Positions 33,684 to 42,822 of a DNA stretch of 64,000 nucleotides are shown in pieces. The first letter of the stretch is position 1. The number at the start of each line of letters is the position of its first letter. The stretch comes from JBBQWZ01 sp038210135. Lineage in GTDB: Bacteria; Acidobacteriota; Terriglobia; Bryobacterales; Bryobacteraceae. The notes under the pieces are model-generated. The model had not been told where the DNA came from. It saw nothing but the letters and a program-made list of their open reading frames with translations, and ran no database searches. The translations under genes were made by a program, and so were the position numbers. The stretch covers positions 36,670-100,669 of the forward strand of contig JBBQWZ010000022.1 of the NCBI GenBank assembly GCA_038210135.1. Reading direction: 5' to 3'.

Positions 33684-35849
33684 CTAGTAAACGTAGAGAA
33701 AGCCTTTGCTGTTGAGCAGAGCCCACAGCAAATCCTGCGCGCGAAGTGTTCGCGGTCCGCCGGAAAGATACTTCAATGCGTAATTCGATTCCGCTTTCGT
33801 GGGCGGACGCGATATCGTGGCGAGATACAAATCCTGAACCATTTCGGAGTCCGTCATTCCAGCCAGAACATTTTTCGCAACGCGACCCTTCGCGTCCGCG
33901 ACGGCATCGGAGATGGTTGTGCCGTTCACGAGGTTCAGCGCTTGGGGAAGGCTGAAATCGGAGCGGCGCTCGCACTCGCAAGCGGATTCGCGGCTTGGGC
34001 GTCCAAAGAGGTCCAGGAAGCCGTCGGCACCGACGTGGGGATCAGGGAGTTGCGAGGCGCTTGTGTCTTCGGGAACTTCGGGGAAATTTGGCCGGACACC
34101 AGCTGCGTGCGCAACCGCATCCATCAGCGGTTCGGCGCTCAGGCGTCGCGGCATGGCGTGAGAGAAATTATCGCCGTCGAGAGCATTCCAATCATTCGGC
34201 TGGAACGACGCTTGATAGGTCCGCGAAGTGACGATCACGCGCATGAGGTGCTGTAAGTCGAAATTGTGATCGGTCAGATCCTTCGTCAGCGCCTTGAGCA
34301 AAGCGGCATTCACTGGTGGATTCGACGCGCGGATGTCGTCTACGGGATCGATAATGCCGCGGCCCAGGAAGTAACTCCAGATGCGATTCGCGATCGCCTT
34401 CGCAAAGAACGGATTCTGCTTCGAGATGAGCCAGTCGGCGAACGCATCCCGCCTTCTCTGATCGGACGGAATCGGCACGGCGCCCGCTGAGGCGATCAGA
34501 AATTGCGGCATCATCACGCGATTGTCTTTCGGATGGCGCATTTCGTAATCGGACCGTTGGTCGTAGACGATCTCTTCGCCGACTTCGTAGCCGGGGCGCA
34601 ATCCGACCGCCGAAAAGAACGCGGCCATCTGGTAATACTGATTCTGCGTCCAGCGTTCGAAGGGGTGATCGTGGTACTGCGCGCAGACCATGCGTACGCC
34701 GAGGAAAACCTGGGTGGTTTTTTCCATTGTCGGCTTCGGCTCCCGCGTGGTGCGGAAGTAGTTGGCGGCCGGCGAATCGTAGACACTTCCCCGGCTGGTC
34801 AACAGTTCGCGAACCATCTTGTCGTAAGGCTGGTTCTTCGCGACACTATCGTGGATCCATTCGCGAAATTCGTAGGTCGCTTTTTCGCCGAGAAACTTGC
34901 GCGACGATTGCAGCAAGTCGCCCCACTTCACGGTCCAACGATCGGCGTAGGCGGTGCTGCCTATGAGCTTGTCGATCCGCTTTTCTCGCTTCACTTTCGA
35001 CGGAGCCGGATCCGCTAGGAATTCGCGGACATCCGCCGGTGTGGGCAATTGGCCGATTAAGTCGAGGGTTGCGCGACGCAGGAATTCCGCGTCGGTTGCG
35101 AGACCGGAGGGTTGGATATGGAGCCGCTTTAGTTTCGCGTCCACCAGCTGATCGACGTAATTGTTTTGCGCCAGCTGCTTCCAGACGAAGCCTGGCTTCG
35201 GATTCAAGATCGTGACGGGAATGGTCGCGTACTTTCCCTGGTAGCGGACCAACAGCGTGGCTTCGCCGACCCGCTCGCCGCGCACTTGTAGAGAAGTCGA
35301 GTCCACCTTGGCAACGTCGGGCATGTTCGATTCCACGGTCGCTTCGTTCGTAACATCGCGCGTTTTACCGTCTGCGAATCGAGCAACGATCTTGACGGTT
35401 GCGGATTCGCCGGGCTTGGGCATGGCGACGTCCCGCGGATCCACTTCGAGCGACGCGACGTCGTCTTTGGCCGGATCGCCGAACGGAACGCCCTGGGCGA
35501 TCCAATTGAAAATCGTCTGGTAGTACGCCGAGCTCTTTTCGAATCGCAGACCGCCGCCGTGCGCCACTTGCTGCGTCGGTTTTGAAAGCATCAGGCTCTT
35601 GGCCGGATCGGCGCGGTTGAATCGCCGCGCGGACAAGTCGTAGAGGAGGGCTTCGTAATCGTATTGCGGATCGTAGCCGCGCAGGGAGAGTTTGAAGCCG
35701 TTCTTCCCTTTTGCCGCGCCATGGCATGTGCCGGACGTGCAGCCGACCTTGTTGAGAATCGGCGCGACGTCGCGCAGAAACGTCACCGGTTCAGCGGCGG
35801 TTAGCGAGAGTGCCGCGCTAATTAGCAGCAGGGGGTCGCGAATTCGCAT
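33684..35849 (-). CDS. cytochrome c-type PSCyt1 / DUF1549 / DUF1553 protein
   Basis: 721 residues with signal peptide (LLLISAALSLTAA). A haem-binding CTSGTCHG (about residue 40) lies in a PSCyt1-like domain. A Big2-like bacterial immunoglobulin region (about 130-215) is followed by DUF1549 (RRATLDLIGQLPTPADVREFL, then KWGDLLQSSRKF) and DUF1553 (DAFADWLISKQNPFFAKAIANRIWSYFLGRGI). These proteins are widespread in Planctomycetota and Acidobacteriota and probably act in the periplasm; the function is unknown. GAGGAG precedes ATG 35849, and the start overlaps the preceding gene by 32 bp. DUF1501 follows 17 bp downstream. Confidence 0.92.
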   Translation of the reverse strand: MRIRDPLLLISAALSLTAAEPVTFLRDVAPILNKVGCTSGTCHGAAKGKNGFKLSLRGYDPQYDYEALLYDLSARRFNRADPAKSLMLSKPTQQVAHGGGLRFEKSSAYYQTIFNWIAQGVPFGDPAKDDVASLEVDPRDVAMPKPGESATVKIVARFADGKTRDVTNEATVESNMPDVAKVDSTSLQVRGERVGEATLLVRYQGKYATIPVTILNPKPGFVWKQLAQNNYVDQLVDAKLKRLHIQPSGLATDAEFLRRATLDLIGQLPTPADVREFLADPAPSKVKREKRIDKLIGSTAYADRWTVKWGDLLQSSRKFLGEKATYEFREWIHDSVAKNQPYDKMVRELLTSRGSVYDSPAANYFRTTREPKPTMEKTTQVFLGVRMVCAQYHDHPFERWTQNQYYQMAAFFSAVGLRPGYEVGEEIVYDQRSDYEMRHPKDNRVMMPQFLIASAGAVPIPSDQRRRDAFADWLISKQNPFFAKAIANRIWSYFLGRGIIDPVDDIRASNPPVNAALLKALTKDLTDHNFDLQHLMRVIVTSRTYQASFQPNDWNALDGDNFSHAMPRRLSAEPLMDAVAHAAGVRPNFPEVPEDTSASQLPDPHVGADGFLDLFGRPSRESACECERRSDFSLPQALNLVNGTTISDAVADAKGRVAKNVLAGMTDSEMVQDLYLATISRPPTKAESNYALKYLSGGPRTLRAQDLLWALLNSKGFLYVY

Positions 35850-37902
35850 CTTTCTCCTCGGGATCCATGAGTGGCAAATCGAAAGCGATGAGAGGCGCAA
35901 AAATCTCTTCTCGCGCGCCGCCGATCATCAGTCGGCCGCTGACAACGATGTTGTAGCGCGCGGCCAAAGTGTTACGGGTAGAGCCTAAAACAAACGTCCC
36001 GGTCTTGCGGTCCTTCGGATCGATCTTCATCTCGATCACGCGGATATCGGCGAAATTGGGAACGTCCACGCTCACGGTGTCCGGCCAGTTCTGATTCGTA
36101 CCGGTCCAAGTCCAGCGGAATAGAAACTGGTATCCGGATTCTTTCTTTATTGGCTTTTCCAATTTCAAAATGAGCGACGCTGAAGCCGGATTCGTGAGGG
36201 CAGCCGGGAGTTGATAGCCCAGCCACGAGCCCGTCAAGGACCGCTGCCTGTCTACCGCTCCCTGATCGTTCGCGCCCGCGACGCCGATCGAGTAGCCAAG
36301 CCCGGTTGCAATTCTCTCGATACGATTTCCAGCGTCGTCCCAGCCGACCGCGCGGAAGCTGAGGTCGTGCCCATCGAGCTTCGCATCGGGAGTCGCTGTC
36401 AGGGTCAGAATCGCCGAACGGCCGGTTGCGCGATTATTCGGATCGGCGGCTTCGGCCGGAATATCGCCACCCGCCATCGCGACGCCGACGGGCAAGTTGA
36501 CCGCTTCGATGCGCAGAGGACCGTTGTATCCGCGACGCGCCACGTTGACGTTCACCAAGGCGGTACCGCCGGCCGGTATGTTGACGAAAGACGTGCTGAT
36601 CGAGGCGCGAAAGTCTTGCTTGGCGCGATACGCCATCAGCCGGTACGCGTAGTGCGGCCCCCCGCGCCGCGCCAGATCTTCGACGGTGATCGAGACGCGG
36701 TGAACGCCGTCGGGCACTTTGAATTGCAGGTAGGGATCGCCCAAAGTCCGGCTGGTGGCCTGGACGGCCGCGACGTCGACAGGCAGCGGTCCGTCTCCAG
36801 CCGAAGCCAATTTCTTTCCTTGCTCATCGAATACAGTAATCAGGCCGGTGAGCTTGGACGTTCCGAGTTCACGCGCCTGTAGGTCGAAGAAGAATTCCTC
36901 ACCCGGCGTTACTTGCAGCTCGTATTTGTCGATTTCACCTGGCACCGACAGACGCCCGTTGATCGTGACAGGCAATGTCAGGGGTCCGGCCACGGGTTCG
37001 CGCACTTCGGGAAATTCGCCGACGGCGAAAGGCAAGGGAAGCGTCGCTGCGTCGGGCGCGCTTACGAAGACGCGTTGCGTGGTTGCGGTGGTCAGGTCCA
37101 CTTTGACTTTTGTTCCAGAGAGGTCCACTTCGACGCGTTCCCCACGGCGTCCGCCAAGCGGGAAAATCCCGGTGGAGTAGGAGTAAGAACCCGTCTTCAG
37201 GCGATAGAAGTTCTGCGTCTGGGTCGAGAATCGGGCATCGTGGACCTCGACGTAATAAAAGCCATCCTTCGGAAAGGTGACGTCGACGCGCGCATCGAGG
37301 CTCAGCAGCGGATCGTCGTCGCTTTTCGCAAGCACTTTTCCCGCACCGTCCATCACGCGCACGACCGGATCGATCGCGGAGCCAACTCGTCGCGCTTCGA
37401 TTTCAAACACGCGACGTTCACCGGCCTTGGCCTGGACGCGGTAGATGTCACGCTCGGCGCCCTGAAGCGTTCCGTTCACGGTGACGGATCCCGTAGGCAA
37501 CGGTTGGGCGCGCTCGATGGAATCGTTTTGATGCGGAAGCGCCCCGGGCTGGCTTTCTTCTTCCGCGATTTCCGGAAACGCGCCGATGCTGAAGAGAAGG
37601 AGGTTCGACAGGCCATTCGCCGCACGCAGGCGAATTGTGTAGACACCGACTGGCCATTCGGTCGTCGGCTCCACCAGGAACGTCACGTAGCGCCCGATCA
37701 TTCCGGTTCGCGCCGGCGCCATTGGCGTGAAGGTGGCCGGGAGATTCGAGATTACCGCCGCGCCCTCGCCGAGATTCTGACCGGCGATGGTCAAGGTGAA
37801 AGGGCGGCCCTTCTGCGTTCCTCTCGGTTGCAATTCGACAATCGACGGCGTGGCGGCGCCTAGCGCCGAACTAAACGCTAGCATTGCGGCGAGGAATCTC
37901 AT
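35818..37902 (-). CDS. secreted protein with PPC-type beta domains, 694 aa
   Basis: Signal peptide (FLAAMLAFSSALGAATPS), then an IPT/Big-like start (IVELQPRGTQKGRPFTLTIAG). Repeated pre-peptidase C-terminal (PPC)-like beta domains follow (NDSIERAQPLPTGSVTVNGTLQGAERDIYR near 150; LPVTINGRLSVPGEIDKYEL near 335). There is no catalytic motif. The protein probably binds carbohydrate, protein or other domains in the operon. Start ATG 37902 overlaps the stop of the upstream WD40 gene (ATGA), showing translational coupling. It ends overlapping the DUF1549 gene. Confidence 0.8.
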   Translation of the reverse strand: MRFLAAMLAFSSALGAATPSIVELQPRGTQKGRPFTLTIAGQNLGEGAAVISNLPATFTPMAPARTGMIGRYVTFLVEPTTEWPVGVYTIRLRAANGLSNLLLFSIGAFPEIAEEESQPGALPHQNDSIERAQPLPTGSVTVNGTLQGAERDIYRVQAKAGERRVFEIEARRVGSAIDPVVRVMDGAGKVLAKSDDDPLLSLDARVDVTFPKDGFYYVEVHDARFSTQTQNFYRLKTGSYSYSTGIFPLGGRRGERVEVDLSGTKVKVDLTTATTQRVFVSAPDAATLPLPFAVGEFPEVREPVAGPLTLPVTINGRLSVPGEIDKYELQVTPGEEFFFDLQARELGTSKLTGLITVFDEQGKKLASAGDGPLPVDVAAVQATSRTLGDPYLQFKVPDGVHRVSITVEDLARRGGPHYAYRLMAYRAKQDFRASISTSFVNIPAGGTALVNVNVARRGYNGPLRIEAVNLPVGVAMAGGDIPAEAADPNNRATGRSAILTLTATPDAKLDGHDLSFRAVGWDDAGNRIERIATGLGYSIGVAGANDQGAVDRQRSLTGSWLGYQLPAALTNPASASLILKLEKPIKKESGYQFLFRWTWTGTNQNWPDTVSVDVPNFADIRVIEMKIDPKDRKTGTFVLGSTRNTLAARYNIVVSGRLMIGGAREEIFAPLIAFDLPLMDPEEKDANSRPPAAN

Positions 37903-39227
37903 TGGGATCCACCGGCGGAAATGGGCGCGGGAACGAAGGAACGAAGCAGCGCGCAATCCGCGGTGTTGTACACGCGAACCTTGCCGTCGAATCCGCCTGT
38001 CGCCAGCCTCTTGCTGTCGGGCGAGAAAGCGATCGCGTAGATGCCGGCTTCGTGCCCGGTGCAGGACGCTGATTTCATCCCGGTTTCGGCGTCGTAAAGA
38101 TTCACGGATGCAGCCGCGCCGGCGACCGCGATCCGCGTGCCGTCGGGTGACCAGTCGAGTGCGGTGATGGCACCGTCCTGCCGGTCGAGCTTGCGGACCA
38201 ACGTGGTGTCGTCGGCGATTTTCATATTGCGGGGCCGGTCTAATAAATAGATGTACGGGATTCGCTCCGCTCCGCCGATCACGACCACATCTTTTTTCGG
38301 ATGGCGCGCGATGGCTGCGAGCTCGCCGCGCAGCAAGTTCACATTTTCAAGAAACGCTCCGGAATCGGCATCGATCAGCTTCGCGGCGCGATCGCCGCTG
38401 GCGGAAACGAAACGTTTCGAATCCACGCCAAACACGGTTGCGAGCACCCAGTTCTCATGATTGCTGATCTTGTAGATTTCTTTCGCGCTCTTGGTTTCGA
38501 ACACGTGTACGGTGTTGTCGGCGCAACCGACGGCGATCTTCGAACCGTCCGGCGCGATCGATCCACCGAACACAGTGTCGGATGTCAGTTTGACGGAATT
38601 GAGCAGCTTTCCGGCTTTTGCGTCCCAGATCTGAATTTCGCCGAACTGCGCCGGAGTTCCGCCTCCCGCGACCAGAATCCTGCCATCGGCGCTGTATGCC
38701 AGTGACAGGATGCGCTCGGAACCGCCGATGAATCTGCGCAGGGGGCCTTTTCCGTCCGCGCCGCTGACGAGGATTTCTCCGTTGCCGGAGACGGCTATCT
38801 CCGCGCCGTCCGGTGAATACCGCAGGGCGGTGATCACCGAGGGCTGCAAATACACCGGCGTCTTTGCTTCGGTGGATTCGAGCGGTGAATCATTTTTTGC
38901 GCCTGACCGAATCCAATCCCGCAGCAGCGCGACTTCGTCAGCGGGAAGAGGTGTCTCGCCCATCGGCATGCGCGGCATCGCGGCGCCGGTCACATATTTG
39001 ATGAGCAGGCTATCGTCCGGCCGCTCCGCCACAAAGGATGGACCCCGCTGTCCGCCCTTTGCGAAGCCGTCGAACGTAGTGAGATCCAAGCCGGAAGTTT
39101 TGGCCGCCGGCTGATGGCAGCCCTGGCACTTCTTGTGGAGGATGGGTTGAATTTCGCGATAGAAGCTCGGTGCCGCGAGTGCCTGCACAGCCATCAACAA
39201 CAGAAATGCATGAGCTTTTACCAGCAT
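37899..39227 (-). CDS. secreted cytochrome c (PSCyt1) - WD40 repeat protein
   Basis: 442 residues: signal peptide (AHAFLLLMAVQALA), then a PSCyt1-like c-type cytochrome domain with CQGCH (about residue 35) and the usual later Met in AAMPRMPMGE. WD40 repeats follow from about residue 125 to the end (TALRYSPDGAEIAVSG, SLAYSADGRILVAGG, ALDWSPDGTRIAVAG, AIAFSPDSKRLATGG). The fusion is typical of Planctomycetota/Acidobacteriota DUF1549 operons. It is first in a four-gene coupled operon, likely periplasmic. It is separated from the GT4 gene by about 54 bp. Confidence 0.88.
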   Translation of the reverse strand: MLVKAHAFLLLMAVQALAAPSFYREIQPILHKKCQGCHQPAAKTSGLDLTTFDGFAKGGQRGPSFVAERPDDSLLIKYVTGAAMPRMPMGETPLPADEVALLRDWIRSGAKNDSPLESTEAKTPVYLQPSVITALRYSPDGAEIAVSGNGEILVSGADGKGPLRRFIGGSERILSLAYSADGRILVAGGGTPAQFGEIQIWDAKAGKLLNSVKLTSDTVFGGSIAPDGSKIAVGCADNTVHVFETKSAKEIYKISNHENWVLATVFGVDSKRFVSASGDRAAKLIDADSGAFLENVNLLRGELAAIARHPKKDVVVIGGAERIPYIYLLDRPRNMKIADDTTLVRKLDRQDGAITALDWSPDGTRIAVAGAAASVNLYDAETGMKSASCTGHEAGIYAIAFSPDSKRLATGGFDGKVRVYNTADCALLRSFVPAPISAGGSQ

Positions 39228-39281
39228 CGAACCTTTCGTGGATCTTCTGAGTATATAGCTCCAAGGGCTGATTTGCGGCTG

Positions 39282-40358
39282 CTAGGAAGTAGCGTCCGCT
39301 TCTTCCACCGCTCGCCGGATTCCGGCGGCGAAATGCTCCGGCGCGAACCTGGCGGCGGCGGTCTGCAGCTCGTTAGCGGAAACGCATTTCTCTGCTTTTT
39401 CGAATCGCGCGATGGCTCCGTCTAAGCTGGCGGAGTCCGGCGATTCGAAATAGAATCCGTGGTCACCTGCGATCTCAACGGCTCCTCCCTGTCCGTAGGC
39501 GATGACCGGTTTGCCGCTGGCCAATGCTTCGACGACTGTAATGCCAAAATCTTCCTCCCCGGGCATCACCAACGCGCGCGAGCGGGCGTACAGCTCGATG
39601 AGATCCGCGTCGGAAACGCGTCCGCAAAATTCGATATTGGACTTCGCCGATCTTTTCAAGCGTGCGAATTCCGGACCCGCTCCGACCACTTTCAAGCGCC
39701 GTCCACTTCGCGAGAAGGCTTCCATCGCGAGATCAATTCGCTTGTAAGGAACCAACTCGGACACGATCAGGAAGTAGTCTTCGGCCGTCTTCGATACAAA
39801 TGAGTGCACAGGCACGGGAGGATAAACCACGTCGGCATCCCGGCGGTAGGCTTTCCAGATTCGCCGCCGGACGTTGTCGCTGTTCGCGATGAACTTGTCA
39901 ACGCGGGCGGCGGTCGCGTAGTCCCACACCCGAAGTTTGCGCGTGAAACCAGCCACGAGCGGACGCTTCCACATCGGAGTCCAGTCGTGAAGATAAGCCG
40001 GATAGAGATCCCATAGATAACGCATGGGCGTGTGGCAATAGCAAACGTGCTTCGTGCTGGTCGACGTGATGACGCCTTTTGCGGGACCGGATTCACTGCT
40101 GATCACAAGATCGTAGCCGCGCAGGTCGAAGGATTCGAGCGCCGTCGGCATCCACGGCAGCAGCGATCGGTACACACCGCGCAGCGGATTTAAGTACGAT
40201 GCTGTAACGCGCCGGGCGCGAATCAACGGCGAGACGCGTTCCGGGTTGTAGAACAGAGTGAAGAGATCCGCTTGCGGGAACAGGCGGCACAACTCTTCGA
40301 CCACCTTCTCGCCGCCGCGCATGTTTAGAAGCCAATAATGGACGATTGCGACGCGCAT
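39282..40358 (-). CDS. glycosyltransferase family 4
   Basis: 358 residues with a GT-B fold. The acceptor-side start has GGEKVV (VHYWLLNMRGGEKVVEEL), and the donor domain has SELVPYKRIDLAMEAF. The EX7E motif is PGEEDFGITVVEALASGKPV. These are retaining glycosyltransferases using nucleotide sugars. It has no membrane segment. It is divergent from the flippase gene, with 24 bp between the start codons, consistent with polysaccharide assembly. The ribosome binding site is weak. Confidence 0.9.
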   Translation of the reverse strand: MRVAIVHYWLLNMRGGEKVVEELCRLFPQADLFTLFYNPERVSPLIRARRVTASYLNPLRGVYRSLLPWMPTALESFDLRGYDLVISSESGPAKGVITSTSTKHVCYCHTPMRYLWDLYPAYLHDWTPMWKRPLVAGFTRKLRVWDYATAARVDKFIANSDNVRRRIWKAYRRDADVVYPPVPVHSFVSKTAEDYFLIVSELVPYKRIDLAMEAFSRSGRRLKVVGAGPEFARLKRSAKSNIEFCGRVSDADLIELYARSRALVMPGEEDFGITVVEALASGKPVIAYGQGGAVEIAGDHGFYFESPDSASLDGAIARFEKAEKCVSANELQTAAARFAPEHFAAGIRRAVEEADATS

Positions 40359-40382
40359 TGTTGTTCTTGATGGATCGGGGCT

Positions 40383-41786
40383 GTGATAGCGTTGGACCCA
40401 GGATTCAGGGTGTCTGGAACGTTTGAGTCAAACGCCGCGGGGCTTCGCCGCCTGGGCCGCGGCATCGCCGGAGACGCGATCCTTGTCAGTATACTCGCCG
40501 CCGCGGTGAAGATCGCCGGAGCGCTGAAAGTCGTCACCATGGCGAGAGCCTATGGCGCGAGCGATGCCCTCGATTCCTTCCTCGCCGCTTTTCTGGTTCC
40601 GTCGCTCGTAGCGGACACGTTGGCGAATCCGCTGACGTCCGCTCTCGTTCCGGCCTTCGTGAGTTTGCGCGAAAGCTCCGGAGTGGATGCGGCGGAACGC
40701 ATGTACCAAGCTGTTGTCGGCTGGGTGCTCACGGCGCTCGCGGGATTCGCTGCGCTGCTTGCACTTGGGTCCCCGTGGGTTATGCCACTAATCGCCTCCG
40801 GATTCGACATGCCGAAACGCGCGGTCACGTTGGATCTCCTGCTGCTGCTGCTACCGCTGCTTCCGCTTGGCGGACTCAGCGTTGCTTATCGTGCCCGCCT
40901 GAACTCGTCGGGAGAATTCGCGATCGCCGCGCTGACTCCCGCCGCGGTCCCCCTGTTCACCATTACGTCGATCTTTCTCTTTGGACGGACCTGGGGAGTG
41001 TACGCGCTTGCCTGGGGAACCATCGCCGGAGGGCTCGCCGAAGTGTGTGTCCTGGGCTTCGCCTTGCATCGAAGCGGTCATCGCGTGCTGCCGCGTTGGG
41101 CCGGGAAGAGCGAGGAAATGGACGGCGTATTCAGTCAGTACATTCCGGTGATGGCTGGCACGTTGCTATTCGGAGGCGCGGTGCTCATCGATCAGGCGCT
41201 CGCCGCGCGCCTGAAACCGGGCAGTGTTTCCGCCCTGAACCTGGGAACGAAATTGGTCACCGTATTTCTCGGCGTCGCGGCGACTGGAGTCGGCACCGCG
41301 ACCCTGCCGCATCTTTCGCGCTTCGCGGCGCTCGGGGATTGGGTGCGTCTTCGCCGTACGCTCCGGTCGCAAGGCCTGATGATGATCGGCGCGGCCACCG
41401 CAGGCACACTCTTTCTGCTTCTGTTTTCCGACGCAGTCGTACGATTCCTGTTTCAGAGCCGGGCATTTACCGACGAGGCTGCCGAGTTGGTAGGCAGCGT
41501 GCAGCGCGCTGCGCTTACTCGCGTTCCGTTTGCAATCGTTCTCGCGATGTTGCTCGGTCTTGTGTCGGCGCTGCGGCGGAACGAACTGATGGTGCGCGCG
41601 GCGGTTTTATCTTTTTGCTTGAACGTGTCTCTCGATCTCGTCGCCATTCAGAGTCCTCTCGGCGTGGTCGGCATACCCATCGCCGGTTCCATCACGCAGG
41701 CAATTACGGCAAGTTACCTTGGTTGGTTGGTGTACCGGATTGCCAAAAACCGCGCGCCCGAAGCTGTTCCGAAGAATCCGGATTAG
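40383..41786 (+). CDS. murJ: MurJ/MviN-type lipid-linked oligosaccharide flippase
   Basis: 467 residues, strongly hydrophobic, with 12-14 membrane segments. The MVF/MurJ signature is near the start: KVVTMARAYGASDALDSFLAAFLVPSL, then 'NPLTSALVPAF'. It ends in a short basic tail. In this setting, between glycosyltransferases and Wzy-like genes, it more likely moves lipid-linked polysaccharide units than peptidoglycan lipid II; both remain possible. The GTG start at 40383 has no strong ribosome binding site. The HprK-like gene begins 13 bp after its stop. Confidence 0.85.
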   Translation: MIALDPGFRVSGTFESNAAGLRRLGRGIAGDAILVSILAAAVKIAGALKVVTMARAYGASDALDSFLAAFLVPSLVADTLANPLTSALVPAFVSLRESSGVDAAERMYQAVVGWVLTALAGFAALLALGSPWVMPLIASGFDMPKRAVTLDLLLLLLPLLPLGGLSVAYRARLNSSGEFAIAALTPAAVPLFTITSIFLFGRTWGVYALAWGTIAGGLAEVCVLGFALHRSGHRVLPRWAGKSEEMDGVFSQYIPVMAGTLLFGGAVLIDQALAARLKPGSVSALNLGTKLVTVFLGVAATGVGTATLPHLSRFAALGDWVRLRRTLRSQGLMMIGAATAGTLFLLLFSDAVVRFLFQSRAFTDEAAELVGSVQRAALTRVPFAIVLAMLLGLVSALRRNELMVRAAVLSFCLNVSLDLVAIQSPLGVVGIPIAGSITQAITASYLGWLVYRIAKNRAPEAVPKNPD

Positions 41787-41799
41787 AGGTCTAAGCCAC

Positions 41800-42822
41800 T
41801 TGGCAGAAATTGTACAAACGGCGCCAGGCGGCATGCCGGACGTGAATTCCGGCGAATCCCCGGATCCTTTGTTGCACCACGAGCCTCTCCCGCTCGATCG
41901 CATTTTCTGGCCGCTCGGATTTCCGGTTCTTGTGCGCACCAATTCGGAGATTGTTCTGGGGGCGGCTGCGGAAAGCTGGGGTCAGTGCAAAGCTCGTTTC
42001 GAAGTCAAGCCGGTGGAAGTTCGCGCGGGAGTGCATGGCCCTGAAGGCGGCCCGGTTCCGCCGATGCCTGTCTATCGTTCCTATGATCACCTGCTCACGA
42101 TCACTGCCAGTCCGAATGATTCCGCTGTTTGCGATCTGCGGAAAGGCCGCAGCTATAGTTGGGTGACTCCAGCGGCCCTGACGGACCTGGCATATTACCG
42201 CTACACATTTCTCGAAGCGATGGCTTACCTGCAAATCGCTGCGTTCTACCTTGCGCCCATTCATTGCGCGGCCGTTGTGTTCGGCGGCCACGGAGTGCTT
42301 CTCTGCGGCGAGTCAGGAGCGGGGAAAAGTTCGCTCGCTTTTGCCTGTGCGCGCCGTGGATGGACCTATGTCTGTGATGACGCGGCATACCTGGTTCGCG
42401 GAAAAGCGGAGGCTATGATCGTCGGCGCGTCCTTCAGCATCCGCTTGCGCAAAGAAGCCACACAACTATTCCCCGAAATGGAAGCGTACACCGCGAAACG
42501 TCATCCCACTGGCGCGATCCGGTTGGAGATCCGCACCGCCGACATCCCTGGCTTTCAGACTGCTGACGAGGCGACCGTCCGCCATATCGTATTTCTCGAC
42601 AGACAGACCGGCGCGGAGCCGCGGCTCCGTTCGATGTCGCGCGATGACGCGTTTGCCGAATTCACGTCAAACCAGCCGTACGGGCCGAAGTCGATGCACG
42701 AGGCCTGGAACGAAACCTACAAGCACCTGCTGACCTCGGCATCGATTTCGAGATTCACGTACTCCACTTTGGACGCCGCAATCGACCGCCTCGAAAAAGT
42801 GGTCCGCGAAGGGAATTTATAA
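41800..42822 (+). CDS. HPr kinase-like (HprK-related) P-loop protein
   Basis: 340 residues with a C-terminal HprK-like kinase domain. The P-loop is VLLCGESGAGKSSLAFA (about residue 169), preceded by 'CAAVVFGGHG' and followed by DDAAYLVRG (Asp of the phosphate-transfer site) and conserved later segments. True HPr kinases have an N-terminal domain and act on HPr; here the N-terminus is unrelated and no HPr gene is nearby. Related kinases phosphorylate small peptide or carrier substrates in lasso-peptide and PqqD-linked loci. TTG 41800 is chosen for its AGAGG site; ATG 41833 is an alternative. The next gene starts one base after the stop. Confidence 0.8.
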   Translation: MAEIVQTAPGGMPDVNSGESPDPLLHHEPLPLDRIFWPLGFPVLVRTNSEIVLGAAAESWGQCKARFEVKPVEVRAGVHGPEGGPVPPMPVYRSYDHLLTITASPNDSAVCDLRKGRSYSWVTPAALTDLAYYRYTFLEAMAYLQIAAFYLAPIHCAAVVFGGHGVLLCGESGAGKSSLAFACARRGWTYVCDDAAYLVRGKAEAMIVGASFSIRLRKEATQLFPEMEAYTAKRHPTGAIRLEIRTADIPGFQTADEATVRHIVFLDRQTGAEPRLRSMSRDDAFAEFTSNQPYGPKSMHEAWNETYKHLLTSASISRFTYSTLDAAIDRLEKVVREGNL

